DNA from: Absidia repens
Lineage: Eukaryota; Mucoromycota; Mucoromycetes; Mucorales; Cunninghamellaceae
Direction of reading: 5' to 3'
Length of the DNA stretch: 64,000 nt
Assembly (NCBI GenBank): GCA_002105175.1
Contig: MCGE01000001.1
Location: forward strand, 806,001-870,000
Shown here in pieces: positions 35,280 to 47,498 of this stretch. A model generated the notes under the pieces. That model saw only the letters and a list, made by a program, of their open reading frames with translations, was not told the DNA's origin and did no database searches. A program made the position numbers and the translations under genes. The first letter of the stretch is position 1, and each line of letters opens with the position of its first letter.

Positions 35280-36765
35280 ATGCCTGAAAGAGTTTATATC
35301 GGAAACCTTCACCGTGACGCCGTAAGATCAGATTTGCGTGACATGTTCGAACCTTTCGGCCGTATATTGGATTTGACAGTAAAGTCTGGTTTTGGCTTTG
35401 TTGAATTCAACTCTAGTGCTGATGCCGATGACGCAGTTCATGAATGCCATGGTGCCAAGATTTGCGGTCAACGGTAAGAAAGACCCTTCGTGCTTCGGAA
35501 AAAAAAGAAAAATACTCAAGCAAACAATATTTGAAATGCTTACTCCTTTTTCTTCTCATTGTACGGAACAGTATTGTGGTCGAAATTGCAATGAAACGCC
35601 GCGATCGTGCCCCTCGACGGTAATGAAACCACGAAACCATATTATTAGATCAAGTATGATATTAACTATTATGCTTTTATTGACAGGGACCGGGATCGGG
35701 AAAGTGAAAGTTATCGCTTAGTTGTCAAGAATGTGCCACCCAAGTCTACCTGGCAGGTAAAGATATACCCTTTTGCTTTGATTTTTGGTGACATGGGACC
35801 CCCTCTTCTATGTATGTTCATTCCCTTTCTGAATGCTTGGTTATGTTGAGCGTTTGGGATTGGGTTTGGAACTGGGACTGGTGACTTCTTTTGTACCTGG
35901 TTTACTTTTGACTCTATTGATGGTTGGCTGTGATACTAGGGAAGAAAATGATTGCCTTCCTACTTCTTTTGTTGTTACTATTGGGGTTATCAATATGTGC
36001 GTTCAGTTTGCTGCTCTGCTTTGATTCCTTCTCTTTTTTTTTTCTTTTCTTTTTTCTTTTTTTTTTTTTATCATACCCATGTCTACCTCCCCTCTCAACT
36101 ACCGTCCATGTTGCTAATATGTTTTTCTTCTTAACAACAATAGGATCTCAAGGATATGATGAAAAAGGCAGGCCGTGTCACCTTTGCTGATCTTCTCAAG
36201 GATTCTGATGAAGGGTAAGATTATAGTGATCGATAATCTTCTTTTGCGTACGCTTATTAAAATTGTGCTCATGTTTTTCCACCTTTTCTTAATAGTATCG
36301 TGGAGTTCGCTCACCGAGATGATATGGAATATGCTCTTCGCAAGTTTGACAATACAAAGCTCAATGGACAACGTATCATTCTTGAAGAAGCTGTAAGTTT
36401 TATTAACATTGTTTCTATATTATTTGACAAAAATATCTAATCCTTTTTTTCCGTTTTAGGGTCGTCGTCGTGGAAGATCATCAAGAGGTCGCTCGCCTTC
36501 TCGTTCGCCTTCTCGCTCACCTTCTCGATCTCGCTCCCCACGTCGCGGTACCAGTCGTCGCTCTCGTAGTCGAAGTGTCAGCAGCGATCGTCACCGGTCT
36601 CGATCTGTTTCCCCTCGCCGCTCTCGCTCTCGCTCCGTTGATTCCCGCTCTCCCGATGTACGCAATGGATCCGTCTCACCTGGCCGCTCCGATAGAAGCC
36701 GATCACCTGAAGCTTTGGACGCTGTGGATGAAGGACAACAATCTAATCCTGATTATGAAGGTTGA
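35280..36765 (+). CDS. SR-family splicing factor with two RRMs
   Basis: Nuclear RNA-binding splicing regulator of the Srp2/SRSF1-like type. Exons 35280-35473, 35572-35619, 35687-35756, 36144-36214, 36296-36392 and 36460-36765 give 261 residues. RRM1 (residues 1-75) has RNP2 VYIGNL and RNP1 SGFGFVEF. RRM2 is the pseudo-RRM kind (YRLVVKNVPPKSTWQDLKDMM, AGRVTFADL, GIVEFAHRDDMEYAL), with WQDLKD standing where SR proteins have SWQDLKD. An RS domain rich in SRSPSRSPSR and RRSRSRS follows. The 387-nt third intron is long for this window and pyrimidine-rich, a possible site of regulated splicing (inference). Poly(A) signal at 36893. Confidence 0.96.
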
Positions 36766-37369
36766 TATAATATGGCTTGTGGTAGGTAAAATTGGAGGTC
36801 ACAAAAAAGAAAAAAGAAAAAAGGATGATATGGTATAAGGATAGCGTGTGTTTATTTATATTTGTACTTTATTACCCCTCATTCTTTGATTCAATAAATA
36901 ATAATAAAAAAGGAAACACTATCATATATGGTTATTTAGGATTTGTGATATTTGGTATATTAATGTGTTATTGCGAAAGAGTATGTTTATCAAACTGATC
37001 AAGTGAATACATTGGTTCCATTGTTACATAGTGGAATGCATTATTTATTACCTTGGATTATAGTCGCTTAGTGTCTCACCTTTTGGTTTTAGCAACTCAC
37101 TCGATTTTATTTGTACTATACCCTTTGTTGTAGCTTTAGTTAGATCGTGCTTGATATTTTAATCGTTTTATTCAATAAAAATGTTATCTCACCAACTTGT
37201 ACATTAAATATATTTTTGAAAGTGTTGAAAAATGAATAGAATATGCTGGGTCTCTTAGAAATGATTTCAAGTAGGAATTTTGAGGAAATGATTGAAAAAG
37301 TGTCCTTAGTTTGTCCTTTAGTTTTATTTTCCAAAAGTAATGATCACTGAAAAAACATTTCAAATTCCG
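36766..37369. other. 3' flank of the SR gene and AT-rich spacer
   Basis: An AATAAA at 36893-36898 ends the SR transcript. No other gene is supported. Confidence 0.35.
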
Positions 37370-38130
37370 ACCACGTGGATGCTTATTTACTCCCAATTTC
37401 CCCCGCCCTTTTTCTTTCTTTCAATTGCTTTTTTTTCTTCACCATTCAACTTCTTTGAGGTTATGATGGCCTTATAATAGTGTCAGGACTAGTTTAGAAG
37501 GGGTTTTCAGAATAGGGATTACAACATGCTTGGGGAAACCCTTTCATTTTTGGATTCAGGATTTGGGGCCACCATTAGTTGGTTTTTGAAGTCATCAATA
37601 TCCTAGCTTAGTGTTAGTTTGTCTATAGTTTGTGTCTATACTTAAATAAAATATATCTTTTTGTTTACTTCATTCAATGAAAATTGTCCCATCTATCTCT
37701 CTCATGTCTTGTGCAATAGATTTTATTTTTTTTTGCTAGCAATTAATCACGTTTGATTAGTGTTAATCGTTATTGTGTTTCAATGACATATGTCGCATTA
37801 TACTTCCTCATGATTTGTGCAGTATATCAGATCCCATTTTATATAATTTTTCCAATAAATCCTTTCCATGTTACAATGAACCTTCTCCTTTCATTTTAAT
37901 ACATACCAGTACGCTTCAACAAAATGTGCCTCTTATTGACCATGTCTGACCCATTTAACCGTAAACAATATAGTTATTGTAGCTGTTATGTGAGTGTCCC
38001 ACCAGATTTTTGTTCTCTAATTTACTGACTATGACTACTCTTTTCCAAACTGTTATCAATCTCAGATCCATTACTATTAAATGTAGCCATATTCATGTTC
38101 GCCCAAATATATCAATGAATCTAGGTTTGT
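37370..38130 (-). repeat. Dispersed repeat, copy E (inverted)
   Basis: Minus-strand copy. Read on the plus strand: CCGACCACGTGGATGC at the conserved end, then GTGTCAGGACTAGTTTAGAAG, GATTACAACATGCTTGGGG, AAACCCTTTCATTTTTGGATT, CATTCAATGAAAATTGTCCC, CATGTCTTGTGCAATAGA and GATTAGTGTTAATCG. It aligns with copy F for its whole length. Confidence 0.8.
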
Positions 38131-38865
38131 TGTGCATGTAGGTGCCGCTATAGAGAATTTTAAACGACTTTCAGCTTATCTATGAGTACTTGCACCCTCG
38201 GGGATCTAGCGACAAGTTGGCAATTTTATGTCACTTTATATGAAACTAGCTATCTCTCTCTAACATTCAAACCAATCAGCCTGCTGTGCCGTCAGCGTAA
38301 CCTTTTCGAGATTAGACACGCTGCATATATTCAGTTTATTATTATTTATATACATGTATAGTAAAAAAAAAAGGAAGCCCAAATTGACTCCAGTTGAGTT
38401 TCAAGCAGCCGCCTGGTAAGGTGGAAAATGATGATGAGTTCTAATTTCATCAAAGAACCAAACTTCAATAATCTCCTCATGATTCTCGGTTGATCAATTT
38501 TTTGTAAATATGAGAGAATGTTTTGAAATCTAGTATTACATTTAAGATTCACTTTACGTTCTTGTTGATGGCAACATATCATATCATACCGAAAATCACT
38601 CTCTGCACAATGTAAACCATCATATCAACCACCCTATACAGCACACTGACCTTCACATCAAAATCCCCTTTTCTATTTTCCATTTTACAACAGCAAGAAC
38701 ATGCAAAAACATACGATATATATTTTCAAGCAGAAAATCTATTTATTATTCCAAGTAATAAAGATCATAAAAAATAAATAAGCAAAACTAACAAGCTAAA
38801 AAAGTATAAACATGATATGATCAACCCCGTTTTGAGCACTACAGGTATATAAAAGGCTAAATCCA
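38131..38865. other. Spacer downstream of Asterix
   Basis: No gene is supported. The right end is the 3' flank of the minus-strand Asterix gene. Confidence 0.35.
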
Positions 38866-39458
38866 CTACACAGCACCAATTCCTTCATCATCAGCTCCAG
38901 TAGCATACGCAGATAAAGCACGTTTGTGTCCAACATAAACATTAATATAGTAAGTTACTAAAGAAACAGCGGCAATCCTGATAGAGCAATAAAAAAAAAG
39001 CAGTAAGAGGAGTGTCATTACAATTTATTTATGATTAACTCTATGACTTACATTGCACCGCTTCCACTAAGTGAATCGGTTCCTTTTTGTGAATTTCGAG
39101 TATTGAGGAAGGAAGAGAGACCAAAATAGCCGGACACCCAAGGAAGTGCCTTGAATTTGTTCTATCGAAATGAGAAAAAGGTATCGTCAGAAAATATTCT
39201 TTTTTATCCGTATGCCTCCACGGTTTTCACTATTTGTAACTTACACGTAAAAAGATACCACCCATAGCTAAAAGCATAGACGACAGAGTTAGGAAGATGA
39301 TGAGTGATATAATATGTAACGCTGTCTCTACTATGGATGGTTTACTTACCAGTGTACATGGCGATGTTGCTGTTCCAGTCAGAAGCATCTTCTTCAGTAG
39401 CAGAGGGCATGTGGAAAGGGACAATCTTATCACGTCGGCGAGGATCAGCAGCAGACAT
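38866..39458 (-). CDS. Asterix (PAT complex subunit, WDR83OS homologue)
   Basis: ER-membrane protein that, with CCDC47 in animals, helps insert multipass membrane proteins. Exons 39458-39350, 39267-39245 (23 nt), 39161-39052 and 38977-38866 give 117 residues, close to the 106 of human Asterix. Seen: N-terminal DPRRRDKIVPF, an Asterix hallmark (human DPRRPNKVLRY), then the first membrane segment (TAMYTALAMGGIFL region, spliced across exon 2), PWVSGYFGLSSFLNTRNS, which matches the human AWVAVYCSFISFANSRS block, and a last membrane segment (MIAAVSLVTYYINVY). All introns keep frame. The gene is compact and divergent from the acyl-CoA oxidase gene, about 760 bases away. Confidence 0.9.
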
Positions 39459-40218
39459 TATTTATGGATTAAGGATGGGGAAGGAATAATAATAATAATA
39501 AAAAAAAAAGGTTCACCTCAACGACCCACGCGGAGTTTATTTTTCTTTTTTGGAGACCCTATCGCCAATCACCACAGACATAACATTAACAACAGCCAGA
39601 AGAGTCTTGACAGTGTCTTTTGGTGACGAGAGGCCTAGAGCTTTCTCTCTCTCTTTTTTTTTTTTTGGAATAAATCATACTTCAGCTAGCACACGTAAGC
39701 AGACCTTCCTAATAGTCTCGTCATATTGAGAAAATTAGGATCCTTTTCCACCTGTTTACCATCAAATCATCAGTAAATGAAACACGTCTCCAGCCAAATC
39801 AGGGTGCTATAATCCCAGTTCCCGGTAACTCCTAGTGGAAACGATTTGCAGTGCTGTGATAGTGCCTCAAGGGCATCATAGGATCGAATCATAAAGCTTT
39901 TCGAGATAAATAAAAAGAAAACCACTTTTTTTTTTTGGAGTATGAATAGTTTTAAGGTCACGCCATTTATTTTCAAAAGAAAGATTGATCTGATATCCGT
40001 CAATAAAAGATTGGCATCTTTTTGTGGGGAAAAGCATTGACGGATTTATCATTTTGGCGGGAGAAAGCACAGCCGCACATTGTGATTTGGTAATGTGAAA
40101 TAAAACGTGGGGAATATTTAAACACCGCGATTTTCCAAAAAGGATTTATATTCTGCTGACTAGCGTTGATTTTTTTTTTTATTCCACCCCTTCTCTTCAA
40201 CACACCTTATTAAACCAT
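39459..40218. other. Shared upstream region of Asterix and acyl-CoA oxidase
   Basis: Divergent promoter region. It has a CT-rich run ending in a T-tract at 39640-39666 and an A/T-rich stretch before the oxidase start. No gene is supported. Confidence 0.4.
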
Positions 40219-42663
40219 ATGGCACCTACTTGTTTCCCAAAACACTTGAAACCTATCGAACCTCAAGGCCAAGTGCTCCTACAACAAGAAAGAAGCAAAG
40301 CTACCTTTGACATTAAGCACTTGACTGAAAAGATCTACGGTCGCCATTACTTGGAAACAAAGGATCGCATCTTATCAATTCTGGTCAATGATCCTGTCCT
40401 CAATGACAAGTCTCATCGTTATTATACTGGTCGAAACATACGGTTCAAAAAAGCTATGCGGGCGGCAAAGAGGATGGCTGAACTGATCAAGTAAGAAAAA
40501 CTGGGAATGGTATGGGGGGAGGAGTTTGATAAAAACTAATATCATATATTCTCTTTCTTAATAGAGAACACCAATGGACGCCAGAGGAAATCAATATTGC
40601 TGATATGCTCTTCGATGAAGCAGGACCTGTAAGTAAAAAAATAGAAACCCGAAGTACAATAATGACGGCGCACTGACCAGTGCCATTTATTGTATATTAT
40701 CAACCGTAGTTCCGGCTTCATCGCTCCATGTTTACTCCAACAATTGAAGGTCAAGGCACGGAAGAACAAAAGAAACTCTTTTTGGAACCAGCCCAACGGT
40801 ACGAAATTATTGGATGCTACGCTCAAACCGAACTGGGTCATGGATCCAATGTGCGTGGATTAGAAACAACGGCTACCTATGATGCTGCCACTCAAACCTT
40901 TGTTTTCCAATCGCCTACTTTGACATCTTCTAAATGGTGGATCGGTGGACTTGGAAAGACCGCTACTCATGCTGTGGTGATGGCTCGTTTAATTACCAAT
41001 GGAAAGGATCATGGACCCCACCCATTTATTGTCCAACTTCGTGACCTTGTCTCTCATGAACCTTTGCCTGGTATTACTGTCGGTGATATCGGTCCTAAAT
41101 TTGGCTTTGGTACGGTAGATAATGGGTTCCTCATGTTTGATCATTATCGTGTCCCCCATGTCTCTCTCTTGGCCCGATTCTCTCAAGTAGATAAGATCAC
41201 TGGTGAATATATCAAGCCTCCAAATGATAAACTCTCTTATGGCACAATGGTCTTTGTGCGTGCCAATATTGTAATGGGTAAGTGAAGGAAATGTATGTGT
41301 GTGTGGATGAGTGATGAAAATGTTGTACTAATGGGGTTTATTCCTATTATTTAGAATCTCGTTATGTGCTGGCTAGGGCCGCGACTGTTGCCATTCGTTA
41401 TTCTGCTATTCGCGCTCAAGGTTCTGATGCTGCCAATCCCAAGAAAATCATGAACAAGGTTGGCGTGACCAAGACGGTGGAAACTCCTGTGCTGGACTAC
41501 ATGATGCAACAATACCGTCTTCTTCCTATCCTTGCACAATCGTATGCTTGTCATTTTACTGGTGAAGCTATGCATCGCATGTATTACGAAAATCAAGCAC
41601 GAATGGCTGATGGTGATTTCTCCTATTTGGCCGATCTTCATGCATCTTCCTCTGGATTGAAAAGTTTGACAACAACCATGGCGGTGGCGGCTATTGAAGA
41701 ATGTCGCCGTGCTTGTGGTGGGCATGGATATTTACTCTCTTCCGGTTTGGGTCAATTCTATCAAGACTATCTTCCCAAAGCTACGGTAAGAAACGGCGTA
41801 TGTGTGATATATGTTATATTGATGTAGTCAACTCACATTCCTTTGTTTTATTTTTATTATAGTGGGAAGGAGATAATTATTTACTGACTCAGCAAACCGC
41901 ACGATATCTTCTCAAAACCTTCCGCTCGGTACGTGCTGGCAAAAACTTCGACAAAAATTTCTCAGCACAGTACATGACAGAGTACTTGACACATCCCAAA
42001 GCGCAATGCCCAGTGACCGAAGCCAACGACTTTACCAACCCCGAAACAATCCTCACCATCTTCAAATACCGTGTCGCATTTATGGTGGAACAAACGGTAC
42101 ATGGCCTAGACGTCGAAAAACGAACCTGGAATGATATGCTGGTGGAGATCTACCGAATAAGCAGAGCACATTGCCAACTGATCATGGTGTCCAATTTCTT
42201 CCAAGGTGTATTTGATGACAAGACAACAGCTGGCCAAAGCAATGTGATAAGTGCTGCCCTTGGTGATGTGTCCATTTTATATGCATTGTCGACGTTGGAA
42301 CAAGAAGTGGCCGATGTGTTGACCTCGGGATACGTAGCGCCTGCTCAATCCCTATTGCTGAAACAACAAGTGATTGCCACTCTCAAGAAGGTACGCCCCA
42401 ATGCTGTGGCCTTGGTGGATGCATTTGACTTCCCTGATTATCTGTTGAACTCCGCTTTAGGCGAATCGCAAGGAAAGGTTTACGAACGATTGACTGAAAT
42501 GGCGGAACGAGAACCCTTGAATCACACCAGTGTTGTGGACGGCTACGACGACTATTACCGCCCTCTGATCCATGCTGGAAAATCAAACTGGGAATTGGAT
42601 GCCAATGGTGTTGCTCATTTGCGTGGATATCTTGATGATGCCCGACGACCTGCAAAGCTGTAG
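40219..42663 (+). CDS. Peroxisomal acyl-CoA oxidase
   Basis: FAD enzyme of the first step of peroxisomal beta-oxidation, producing trans-2-enoyl-CoA and hydrogen peroxide. Exons 40219-40490, 40565-40628, 40710-41277, 41355-41785 and 41863-42663 give 711 residues, typical for the family. Seen: the flavin-binding block CYAQTELGHGSNVRGLET, the WWIGGLGKTATHAVV region, CGGHGYLLSSGLGQFY, and the catalytic glutamate in WEGDNYLLTQQTARY, which is split by the last intron. The C-terminal tripeptide AKL is a PTS1 peroxisome signal. Poly(A) signal at 42773. Together with the amine oxidase 12 kb away this is the second predicted peroxisomal peroxide-forming oxidase in the window; linkage may be chance. 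Confidence 0.97.
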
Positions 42664-42772
42664 TTAGAAAAAATAGTTAGATGTGATGCATTCCCCTTTC
42701 TTTAGTTTATATACTGTACAATTTTCTAGATTGAAATAGATTCTCATTTTTATTATGTATTCAGTTTTATCC

Positions 42773-42778
42773 AATAAA
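42773..42778 (+). terminator. Poly(A) signal of acyl-CoA oxidase
   Basis: AATAAA about 110 bases past the stop codon. Confidence 0.6.
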
Positions 42779-43369
42779 ATTAAATAATTGAAATCTGATG
42801 CACGAACCTTTTTTTTTTTTTTGATCTCCTGCTTTATGTCGTTGAGAGATAGCTCTACCCGCTATTAGCATAAAAGATAACTTAGACTTAGGAGAGCGCT
42901 TTATATTGAGTTCAAAGAGGTTGGGATTGTTATGTGGGATGGTAGACGACTAATTGTAATCATGGAAATTCGATCTTTCAATGACCTTTCAAGTATGAAT
43001 TGGGGTTCAATAGGATCTAAAAGGTTAGAAGGTGTATAGAGGCATTCTACAGCACTGACAACGAATTTTGGGCAAAAAAAAAATCGAAAATTTTCGGTTT
43101 TCACAGTTGAGGATTTGAAGACAAAAGGGGCACAATGCTTAGTATAATGCCGAGCAATTCATACGCCTCGTCAAAATATAAAACACAGACTAAGAACTCC
43201 CATTTTGCCCAATGCTGTCGTCTGCGGAACCTTAAATACTGGAAAAACACATTAAAAACTATAAAGTCACCTAACGCAATACCCCTCCCCAGACGTAACC
43301 CACATTAGAAGCCCTCATCGAAAACGCACCACAAGGGACTTATTGACGATGGCATGGGAGAGACCATTG
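42779..43369. other. Spacer
   Basis: AT-rich, no gene supported. Confidence 0.35.
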
Positions 43370-43925
43370 GGGATCTAAAAAACAGTCAATAGTAATATAA
43401 AGGAACAATTGTAAAAAGGTATTTGTTATACTACACAAGGCAGAAAATGCATGAGAAAGACTGCAAATGGATATCTTTTATTAAATCATAATAACAGTCA
43501 ATCCTGAAGAGAGGCGATGGTAAAAAAAAAAAAAGACCTCTTGTAAAAGTTATGAAGGAAACTAATGGAACATTTTTCATTATAGCCAATAAAAAAACGA
43601 ACTAGCCATCTTTTATTCATACACAGGTATAAACTATAGTTAGACTAAAATCGAACTAAACTAATGGAGACATCAAAAAGCTAACTAATAGTGGTCCCAA
43701 ATCCTGAATTCAAAATGAAAGGGTTTCCCCATGCATCTTGTAATCCCTGAGCTGAAACACCTTTTAAACTAGTCCTGACCCTAATCTAAGATCGCCATGA
43801 CCCCAAAGAAGTCGAATGATAAAAAAAAAACAGGAAGGAAAAAAGAAAGGGAGCGCAAAAAAAAAAAAAAAAAAAAAAAAAAAGGGAATAAATAAAAAAT
43901 CATGTGGACGGGATTTAGATTTTCG
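43370..43925 (+). repeat. Dispersed repeat, copy C
   Basis: Plus-orientation copy with GGAACAATTGTAAAAAGG, GGATATCTTTTATTAAATCA, CATCTTTTATTCATACACAGG, AAAATGAAAGGGTTTCCCC, ATGCATCTTGTAATCCCTGA, TTTTAAACTAGTCCTGACCC and an end motif CATGTGGACGGGATTTAGA. A 25-nt A-tract lies at 43857-43883. Confidence 0.85.
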
Positions 43926-44655
43926 GTGGCCTGGATTTGTAAACAGATCGAGTAATACTCCCTTGTTGGCGGTATTAGTACTTTTATTTATAAATTTGGA
44001 GAAGAGCGTATATGATAGAAAACAGCTAATAAAATATATTTACGGGAATGGGACAAATAAAGAATAAAACCATTAAAGAGACGGAGTGATGCTGTAATAT
44101 CCAGTTTCTTGCACAAGCTTCAATATACAAGTCCATTTATCTTCACTTATTATGGCCTTCATTTAATTTTCGATATCTTCTGATTTTATCGCAACCAAAT
44201 CCATTCTACCAACGTCTAAACCCCCTTTCTGTCGTAATCAGCGTCAAGATATCATCAATGCCAAATTCATTCAACGTAGCCAAGATCCTTGTCTACAGTA
44301 CACTTCCAAGTTTCCATTGAGGCAAAGTGCAGTCTTTGTGGACGTCGAAAACTGACATTAACACTTCTTACCCGTCCAATTTTTTTTCCATCCCAATTCT
44401 ATTATACTACCGTCTTGATTTATTTTACATTTGTCTCAATTTTAATGAACTGTAAACCTCAGAATAGCATGTATGATATATAAATAATTTCAAAAACAGC
44501 ATAAAGTGCTAGATCGTTTAATGATTTTATTAAAAGGAGCAAAAAATAACTAAGTGTATAATGATATGAATAAATAATATTGGAAAAAAAAAAGCATAGA
44601 GGAGAACTAATACATTAAATAACTAAACTAAAGGGGAAAGATAATACATAAATGC
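43926..44655. other. Spacer downstream of the phosphate transporter
   Basis: No gene supported; AT-rich 3' flank of the minus-strand transporter at its right end. Confidence 0.35.
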
Positions 44656-46612
44656 TTATACAAGGTTGGGAGCATTTGAACCGAAGGCGAAAAGGAGACC
44701 AGCCATCAGACCAGCGGCAGGAAGAGTGATAACCCAAGAGAAGAAGCACCAGCCAATCATTTTCCAGTTGACAGCACCCAAGTTGCCATTGCAGAGCCCA
44801 ACACCAGCCGTGGCACCTGTGATGCAATGTGTGGTAGAGACAGGTAAACCAAGTTTGGAGCATGTCAGGACAGTTAGCGCCGCACCCAATTCAGCGCAGA
44901 AACCACGAGAAGGAGTGAAGTAAGTGATGTTATTTCCCATTTTTCGCATGACCTAAACGAACGACCAAAAATAAATAAATCAGCATATGTATATTTGCCA
45001 ATATGAATTGAACGAGACACTAAGAAATGAATTCTGTATTCTTTTTCCTTACCTTGTAACCCAAGGTCAGTAGACCAAGATCAATAGCAGCGCCACCATA
45101 AGCCAGGATCCAAATGGGGACAGCCACTTTTCCACCCACATCAACAACTGCCGTTTGCCATATATCAAAGATAGATGCCAGAGGACCGACTGCATTAGCA
45201 ACATCATTCGAGCCGTGAGCAAAAGAAGCCATACACGCCGTCAAGATTTGCAAAAACGAAAAGAGGTATTCAGCATCATCATCGTAAAGAGTGGCTGCAG
45301 CATGGACTTTTTTCAAATGTTCACTAGATAAGTTTCGGACATCTTGGCGAAGACCATGCATAGCGGCATTGATGGCCTTTGCTTTGAGTTGCGCAAACTT
45401 AGATGAAGGAGGGGCTGCAGGATTTTCTCCATCTTTTTGCTGTTCATTCGTTTCAATGGATTCAGCTTGATCATTTTTGTTGGTGATTTTTTCATCCACA
45501 AGGCTCTTATCATCATCACCTTCAGAGACAGCGGCGGTAGGAGCATGCATTTCAGTATCAGCTTGTTGAAGTGTAGGTCGTTTGGATAAGAAAGGAGTAA
45601 TAAATACATGATACCAGCGTAAATCTTCATGGTGTTTGACACGGCGGCGTACCCAAGGAACGAAGAAGAACCAAGCAAATAGAGCAAAGAAAGCACCGAT
45701 ACCAAAAGAAATACCAATAATAACACCTACAGATAACTTGGCGGCATCTGTACCAGGGGCACCTTTGTAGATAATATAGAATGCATTGATAGCCGTGGTG
45801 AAGAAGAAGTAGACAGGCACCAATCGAAGACCCCAATTGAAACTGTCAGCCCTTCGTAATACGGTATACTTGGTGATAGTGTACAAGATTGCGGCAACAA
45901 TACCAGCAGCAATAGGAGATAAAAACCAGGAAGTAATGATAGATGAGATTCCACCCCATTCCCATTTAAGAGAGTCACCGCCGAAGCTAAAAAATACAAT
46001 AGTTTGGAAGAAGAATGTTGGTAAGTAAGCATGCAACCAGTAAGTTCTAAGAAACAACTTACGCAGCGATACCGACACCACAAATGGCACCAACAATGGA
46101 GTGAGTGGTACTAACAGGCCAACCCCTATTGGAAGCAAACACTACCCAGACTGCAGAACCAAACACCGCACACAACATGGCCAGCATGAGCATTTCAGGT
46201 TGTTCCACGAAGTTGGAGACGGATAAAATGCCACCTTTGATCGTTTCAGACGTACCAGATCCCAGGAGTAAAGCACCCAAAAATTCAGTAAAACAGGCAA
46301 TGATAGAGGCTTGAATAAGTGTCAAGGAGCCAGAGGAGATGGATGTTGCAAAGGCGTTTGAAACATCGTTGGCACCAATCCTAGTATGTTAATTGTATGC
46401 AGTTAGTCAAACTATTACTTACTACCTAGCCCCCCCCCTTTTTTTTTTTTCCTTACCCATACTAAATAGATAGATGAAATATAAAATAAAATAAAATACA
46501 ATGAGATACATATTATGAATGAAAGGAATTGTTCCTGAAAGCTTACAGCATCCATAAAGGCAAAGACCATCCCAAACCCGAAGATCCACGTATAATCACC
46601 AGGTTGCATCAT
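44656..46612 (-). CDS. PHO89: Pho89-type Na+/phosphate cotransporter (PiT family)
   Basis: Plasma-membrane inorganic phosphate uptake. Exons 46612-46547, 46461-46457 (only 5 nt), 46380-46063, 45986-45053 and 44952-44656 give 539 residues. The 5-nt exon TATGG lies between a TTTAG acceptor and a GTAAGG donor; it joins MDA to IGANDVSNAF as MDA-YG-IGANDV, matching the conserved Pho89 start (FLDAWNIGANDVANSF), and without it the frame breaks. Both PiT signatures are present (GANDVSNAF, HGSNDVANAV), as are both STTH motifs (VSTTHSIVGAICGVG, VSTTHCITGATAGVG). A long charged cytoplasmic loop sits between the halves. I start at the first of two tandem Met codons, giving the family's usual 22-residue lead. 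Expression under phosphate starvation is expected from the family, not shown here. Confidence 0.95.
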
Positions 46613-46689
46613 TGTTGTCGATAAACGTGATAGAAAGACAAGAAGACCAGTATGTTGATAATCACTGGAAGAGGCTAAAAGTGGGGTCA

Positions 46690-46971
46690 CTATAAAACAA
46701 AGCAGTATTTATATTCATGTTGATTCATAGTTTCAAAATAAGAAAAAAAAGAAAAGGAAGAAGAAAAAATCGTGGATCCTGTATTCTTTTCAGTAAATCC
46801 AAAATCAGCCAATGAAAATTGATTCTCAATCCACGCCCAGCATGTTTGTTGCAACAGAATCAATGGAAATGCTGATAATTCCTTTTTGACAGCCAGATCA
46901 CAAATAATCCCTATAATCGCATGAGCTGATCCAGTCAATAGAATAACCACACCGAAATAAGGTAGGCACAT
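46690..46971 (-). CDS. Small membrane-protein open frame upstream of PHO89, uncertain
   Basis: A 93-codon minus-strand frame begins with hydrophobic segments (YFGVVILLTGSAHAIIGII and SAFPLILLQQTCWAWI) and decays into low-complexity Ser/Phe. It ends where a TTTTATAG acceptor-like sequence precedes the PHO89 exon region, so it may be part of an upstream exon, an upstream reading frame or an independent small gene. No convincing donor joins it to PHO89, and PHO89 has a normal start without it. Confidence 0.2.
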   Translation of the reverse strand: MCLPYFGVVILLTGSAHAIIGIICDLAVKKELSAFPLILLQQTCWAWIENQFSLADFGFTEKNTGSTIFSSSFSFFSYFETMNQHEYKYCFVL

Positions 46972-47498
46972 TGTGACATTTTTTTACCTAAAATGCAACC
47001 ATTGATTGTATACCGTTCCGAACTTTCTACAAATCCTTTTTGCAACCAAACATAGAACAAATCATAGACTGATTTTATTATTTTCAAAAGACCATACAAC
47101 ATATACATACGCGCACGTTCAAAGGATAAATGGAAATTTGGTACAACTGTGTATCATATAGAAGGTTTTTTTTTTTTTATTTTTTTTTTATTTTTATTGA
47201 GAGACAAAAGAAGTAAAAATAAAATAATATACTATCTAGATCTGAATCATATCACTCAGATTGCAAAATCATCACAAAACGAATCCACTAATAAACATCA
47301 ATCTAGGCAAGAGCTTGATCCAATTAACCATATACAATCTATCTTAACTAGTCAGTAATAACATAGAATTCCGAAACAGTGGGATGAATCCAAATTCATG
47401 GTTTTCATCGTGACAACCCTATGATCACATATTATTTGCCTTATTCATTGTCTGCTGCTATTATATATTTGTTTTGTATTTATTTTACCTAAATATTC
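46972..47498. other. Spacer between the two transporter genes
   Basis: AT-rich with a T-tract at 47167-47189; no gene supported. Confidence 0.35.

Noticed and set aside
40219..42663. Functional gene cluster of peroxisomal oxidases with the amine oxidase
   Set aside because: The two genes are 10 kb apart with unrelated genes between them; no shared regulation is visible.
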